Positions 5,828 to 7,650 of a stretch of 7,650 nucleotides of DNA are shown piece by piece (position 1 is the first letter of the stretch; each line of letters begins with the position of its first letter). Source of the DNA: Planctomycetota bacterium (GTDB taxonomy: Bacteria; Planctomycetota; Phycisphaerae; Phycisphaerales; SM1A02). Where the stretch lies: the NCBI GenBank assembly GCA_014381385.1, contig JACNLR010000104.1:1-7650 (forward strand). The letters run 5' to 3'. The notes under the pieces are model-generated. The model did not search any database. It saw nothing but the letters and a program-made list of their open reading frames with translations, and was not told the DNA's origin. The translations under genes were made by a program, and so were the position numbers.

Positions 5828-7650
5828 ATGCCACGATTTATTCACTGGTTCCTTCGATTTAGTATATTCAACCCTATATGTTTACGGTTGGTAGGTACCG
5901 CGTCGCGTAGGCGAAGAGACCTCTACCTCAGGACTGGATATATTGCAATTCTCGCTACCGTCCTCGTCTTTGGTTTGCTCTTTATCACAGCAACTGGTCG
6001 ATTTTCATTACGAGACCTAGCGGCAGGAAGCGCTAACGTTTTTGTGAACCTCTGCGTATTGCAACTCATCTTAATTTGCCTTTTAACACCGATTTTTATG
6101 GCAAGTGCAATTACAAAAGAAGCAAATCCAAAAACATGGGATATCTTGCTCACCACTCCACTATCTCCGCTACAAATCGTTCTTGGCAATCTCTTTGGGA
6201 GGCTGTTTTTTATTGCAGCCCTGCTCATCGGTGCCCTACCACTGATGGTAGTTACGCAGTTTTTCGGTGGCGTTCCGCTCGATACTATTTTACTTACACA
6301 ATTAGTTGCACTCTGCCTCGCACTGAGCATCGCAGCCGCAGCGATTGCAATGAGCGTAACAAGAACTGCAGGTCAAAAAGCAGCAGTCAGTTTTTTCGTC
6401 ATCACGGTCTTGTATATTCTTGTCACGTACGTGCTTGACAATATGTTTCGTGTGCCCGTTTCGATCGGTAGTACTGCGCACTGGACAACTATTTTTACAC
6501 CCTTCAATCCATTTTTAGTCCTTGAAGCGTTGCTTCAACCCTCACGTTACACTGTGCCGCAAGTAAGCGCGTCCCCTTGGCCATTTGGTTGGGCAGTTAC
6601 GCACCCTGTTGCTGCGTGGTGCTGGTTTACCGTACTCCTAAGTTCCATCACAATTGTGTGGTCTTCCCTGCAAGTTCGCAAACTCGGCCAGAGCCAAGTA
6701 AAAGAAAATTTTTGGAAACGATTGTTTGCAAGTTCAACTTTAGAGCGAAAATCGCACGTAGTCACGGGTAATCCTATCGCTTGGCGAGAGCGGGTTACGA
6801 GACACCGAAACATTGGTTCATTGCTTGGCAGGTGGGGATTTGTTGCAATTTGCACGCTAACGCTTATCATTTTGACAACGCTCTACTTCACCCGTTCCCT
6901 CTCTCCGGAGGTGTTTCGACTCATCATCCTCACTCTTGTGTGTGGTGAGTTACTCATCGTTACGTTTGCAGCTCTAACGATGTCCGCTTCCACAATTGCA
7001 AAAGAACGAGAAGACGGCTCACTCGACTTGGTCCTCACTACAGCGATTACTCCAAAGGTATATCTAGGCGGTAAACTGCGAGGGCTCATCATGCACCTTC
7101 TTCCCATGGTGCTTGTACCTTGCATTACGATGATGGTCGTTGGTGGTATTGTTTTGCTTGATCCATCGAACGCCGTTGTAAGTGATCAACTCGTTGCCAG
7201 AAGCGCAAAAACCGATGCGATAGTCATTCCTCTTGCCCTCTACATGCCAGCGCTGCTTTCGCCATTTGTATTCATTCCTTATATTGCTTTTTGCACAACG
7301 CTGGGGCTACTTTGGTCAATGCGATCAAAAGGATCGATTGGTGCCATCATTGCGAGTGTCATTCTTGTCCTAGTGGTAACTGGTGGTCTTGGCTTGTGCC
7401 TTTTGCCAAGCAGTACTCTTGGAGTTATTGGTAGCTTCTTCGCTGCCTTATCGCCTATCATCATCGTACTCGCTACGTTAACACCCGCACAAACGCTTCC
7501 CGTGCTCCTAAACGATGGTGTGTATCAAGCCAATCTCTCGCTTGGCATAGCTTCGTTCATAGCGGGTGGAATTTGGATGCTCATCAGTTTTGGGCTTCTG
7601 CGAAGCATGGCATCATCGTTTGTCGTTACCGTCCGTAGACTTGCTGGGAT
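5828..7650 (+). CDS. ABC-2 type transporter permease with two tandem halves, 3' end outside window
   Basis: The frame from ATG 5828 stays open for 607 codons to the window end. This is the only start codon after the in-frame TAG at 5771. The product is a polytopic inner-membrane protein with about a dozen hydrophobic segments (roughly 36-54, 73-95, 126-146, 154-178, 186-203, 262-280, 336-354, 364-386, 420-443, 466-490, 503-526, 530-552, 570-592). It carries the ABC-2 permease signature twice: ITKEANPKTWDILLTTPLSP at 95-114 and IAKEREDGSLDLVLTTAITP at 390-409, each followed by G-x-L-x-G. Another shared element, NPI..R then a basic stretch and R.G[YF][IV]AI, occurs at 15-41 and 315-341. This indicates an internal duplication. 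Such permeases (GldF, NosY and related families) need a separate ATPase subunit, which is not in the window and may lie beyond 7650. Substrate is unknown. The gene diverges from rny. Family assignment is solid; any specific role is not. Confidence 0.88.
   Translation, partial: MPRFIHWFLRFSIFNPICLRLVGTASRRRRDLYLRTGYIAILATVLVFGLLFITATGRFSLRDLAAGSANVFVNLCVLQLILICLLTPIFMASAITKEANPKTWDILLTTPLSPLQIVLGNLFGRLFFIAALLIGALPLMVVTQFFGGVPLDTILLTQLVALCLALSIAAAAIAMSVTRTAGQKAAVSFFVITVLYILVTYVLDNMFRVPVSIGSTAHWTTIFTPFNPFLVLEALLQPSRYTVPQVSASPWPFGWAVTHPVAAWCWFTVLLSSITIVWSSLQVRKLGQSQVKENFWKRLFASSTLERKSHVVTGNPIAWRERVTRHRNIGSLLGRWGFVAICTLTLIILTTLYFTRSLSPEVFRLIILTLVCGELLIVTFAALTMSASTIAKEREDGSLDLVLTTAITPKVYLGGKLRGLIMHLLPMVLVPCITMMVVGGIVLLDPSNAVVSDQLVARSAKTDAIVIPLALYMPALLSPFVFIPYIAFCTTLGLLWSMRSKGSIGAIIASVILVLVVTGGLGLCLLPSSTLGVIGSFFAALSPIIIVLATLTPAQTLPVLLNDGVYQANLSLGIASFIAGGIWMLISFGLLRSMASSFVVTVRRLAG

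Overview
The window looks like a chromosomal housekeeping segment from a diderm bacterium, probably a planctomycete of the Phycisphaerae type. This is inferred from remembered family patterns, not from a search. The pointers are an LptD-type outer-membrane protein next to an RNase Y gene, a KsgA N-terminus of the form 'LSEIRSMLQAYGLSPLHRLGQNFL', and a large permease beginning 'PRFIHWFLR..NPI..R'. Base composition is moderate, leaning to A+T. I see no insertion sequence, phage gene, CRISPR array, tRNA or rRNA.

Layout. (1) Bases 3-2525, plus strand: the 3' part of an lptD-like gene whose start lies before the window. (2) Bases 2500-5471, minus strand: a compact three-gene operon transcribed rny > efp > rsmA. 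The gaps are 15 bp (rny-efp) and 2 bp (efp-rsmA, if rsmA starts at a CTG codon). The end of rsmA overlaps the end of lptD tail to tail by 26 bp. (3) Bases 5472-5827: a divergent intergenic region unusually rich in nested and side-by-side inverted repeats. It also contains a good sigma70-like promoter pointing at rny. (4) Bases 5828-7650, plus strand: the first 607 codons of an ABC-2 family permease, still open at the window end, which appears to consist of two homologous permease halves fused in tandem.

How the genes fit together. RNase Y (mRNA decay), EF-P (rescue of ribosomes stalled at polyproline) and RsmA/KsgA (16S rRNA dimethylation and small-subunit maturation) form an RNA and translation operon. 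LptD (final step of lipopolysaccharide insertion) and the ABC permease belong to the cell envelope and flank it in convergent and divergent orientation.

The most unusual part is the intergenic region at 5594-5801. If transcribed toward rny it would give a long, highly structured 5' leader on an endoribonuclease mRNA, or contain a separate small structured RNA. I could not match it to any RNA family I know. No complete new defence or mobile system is visible.
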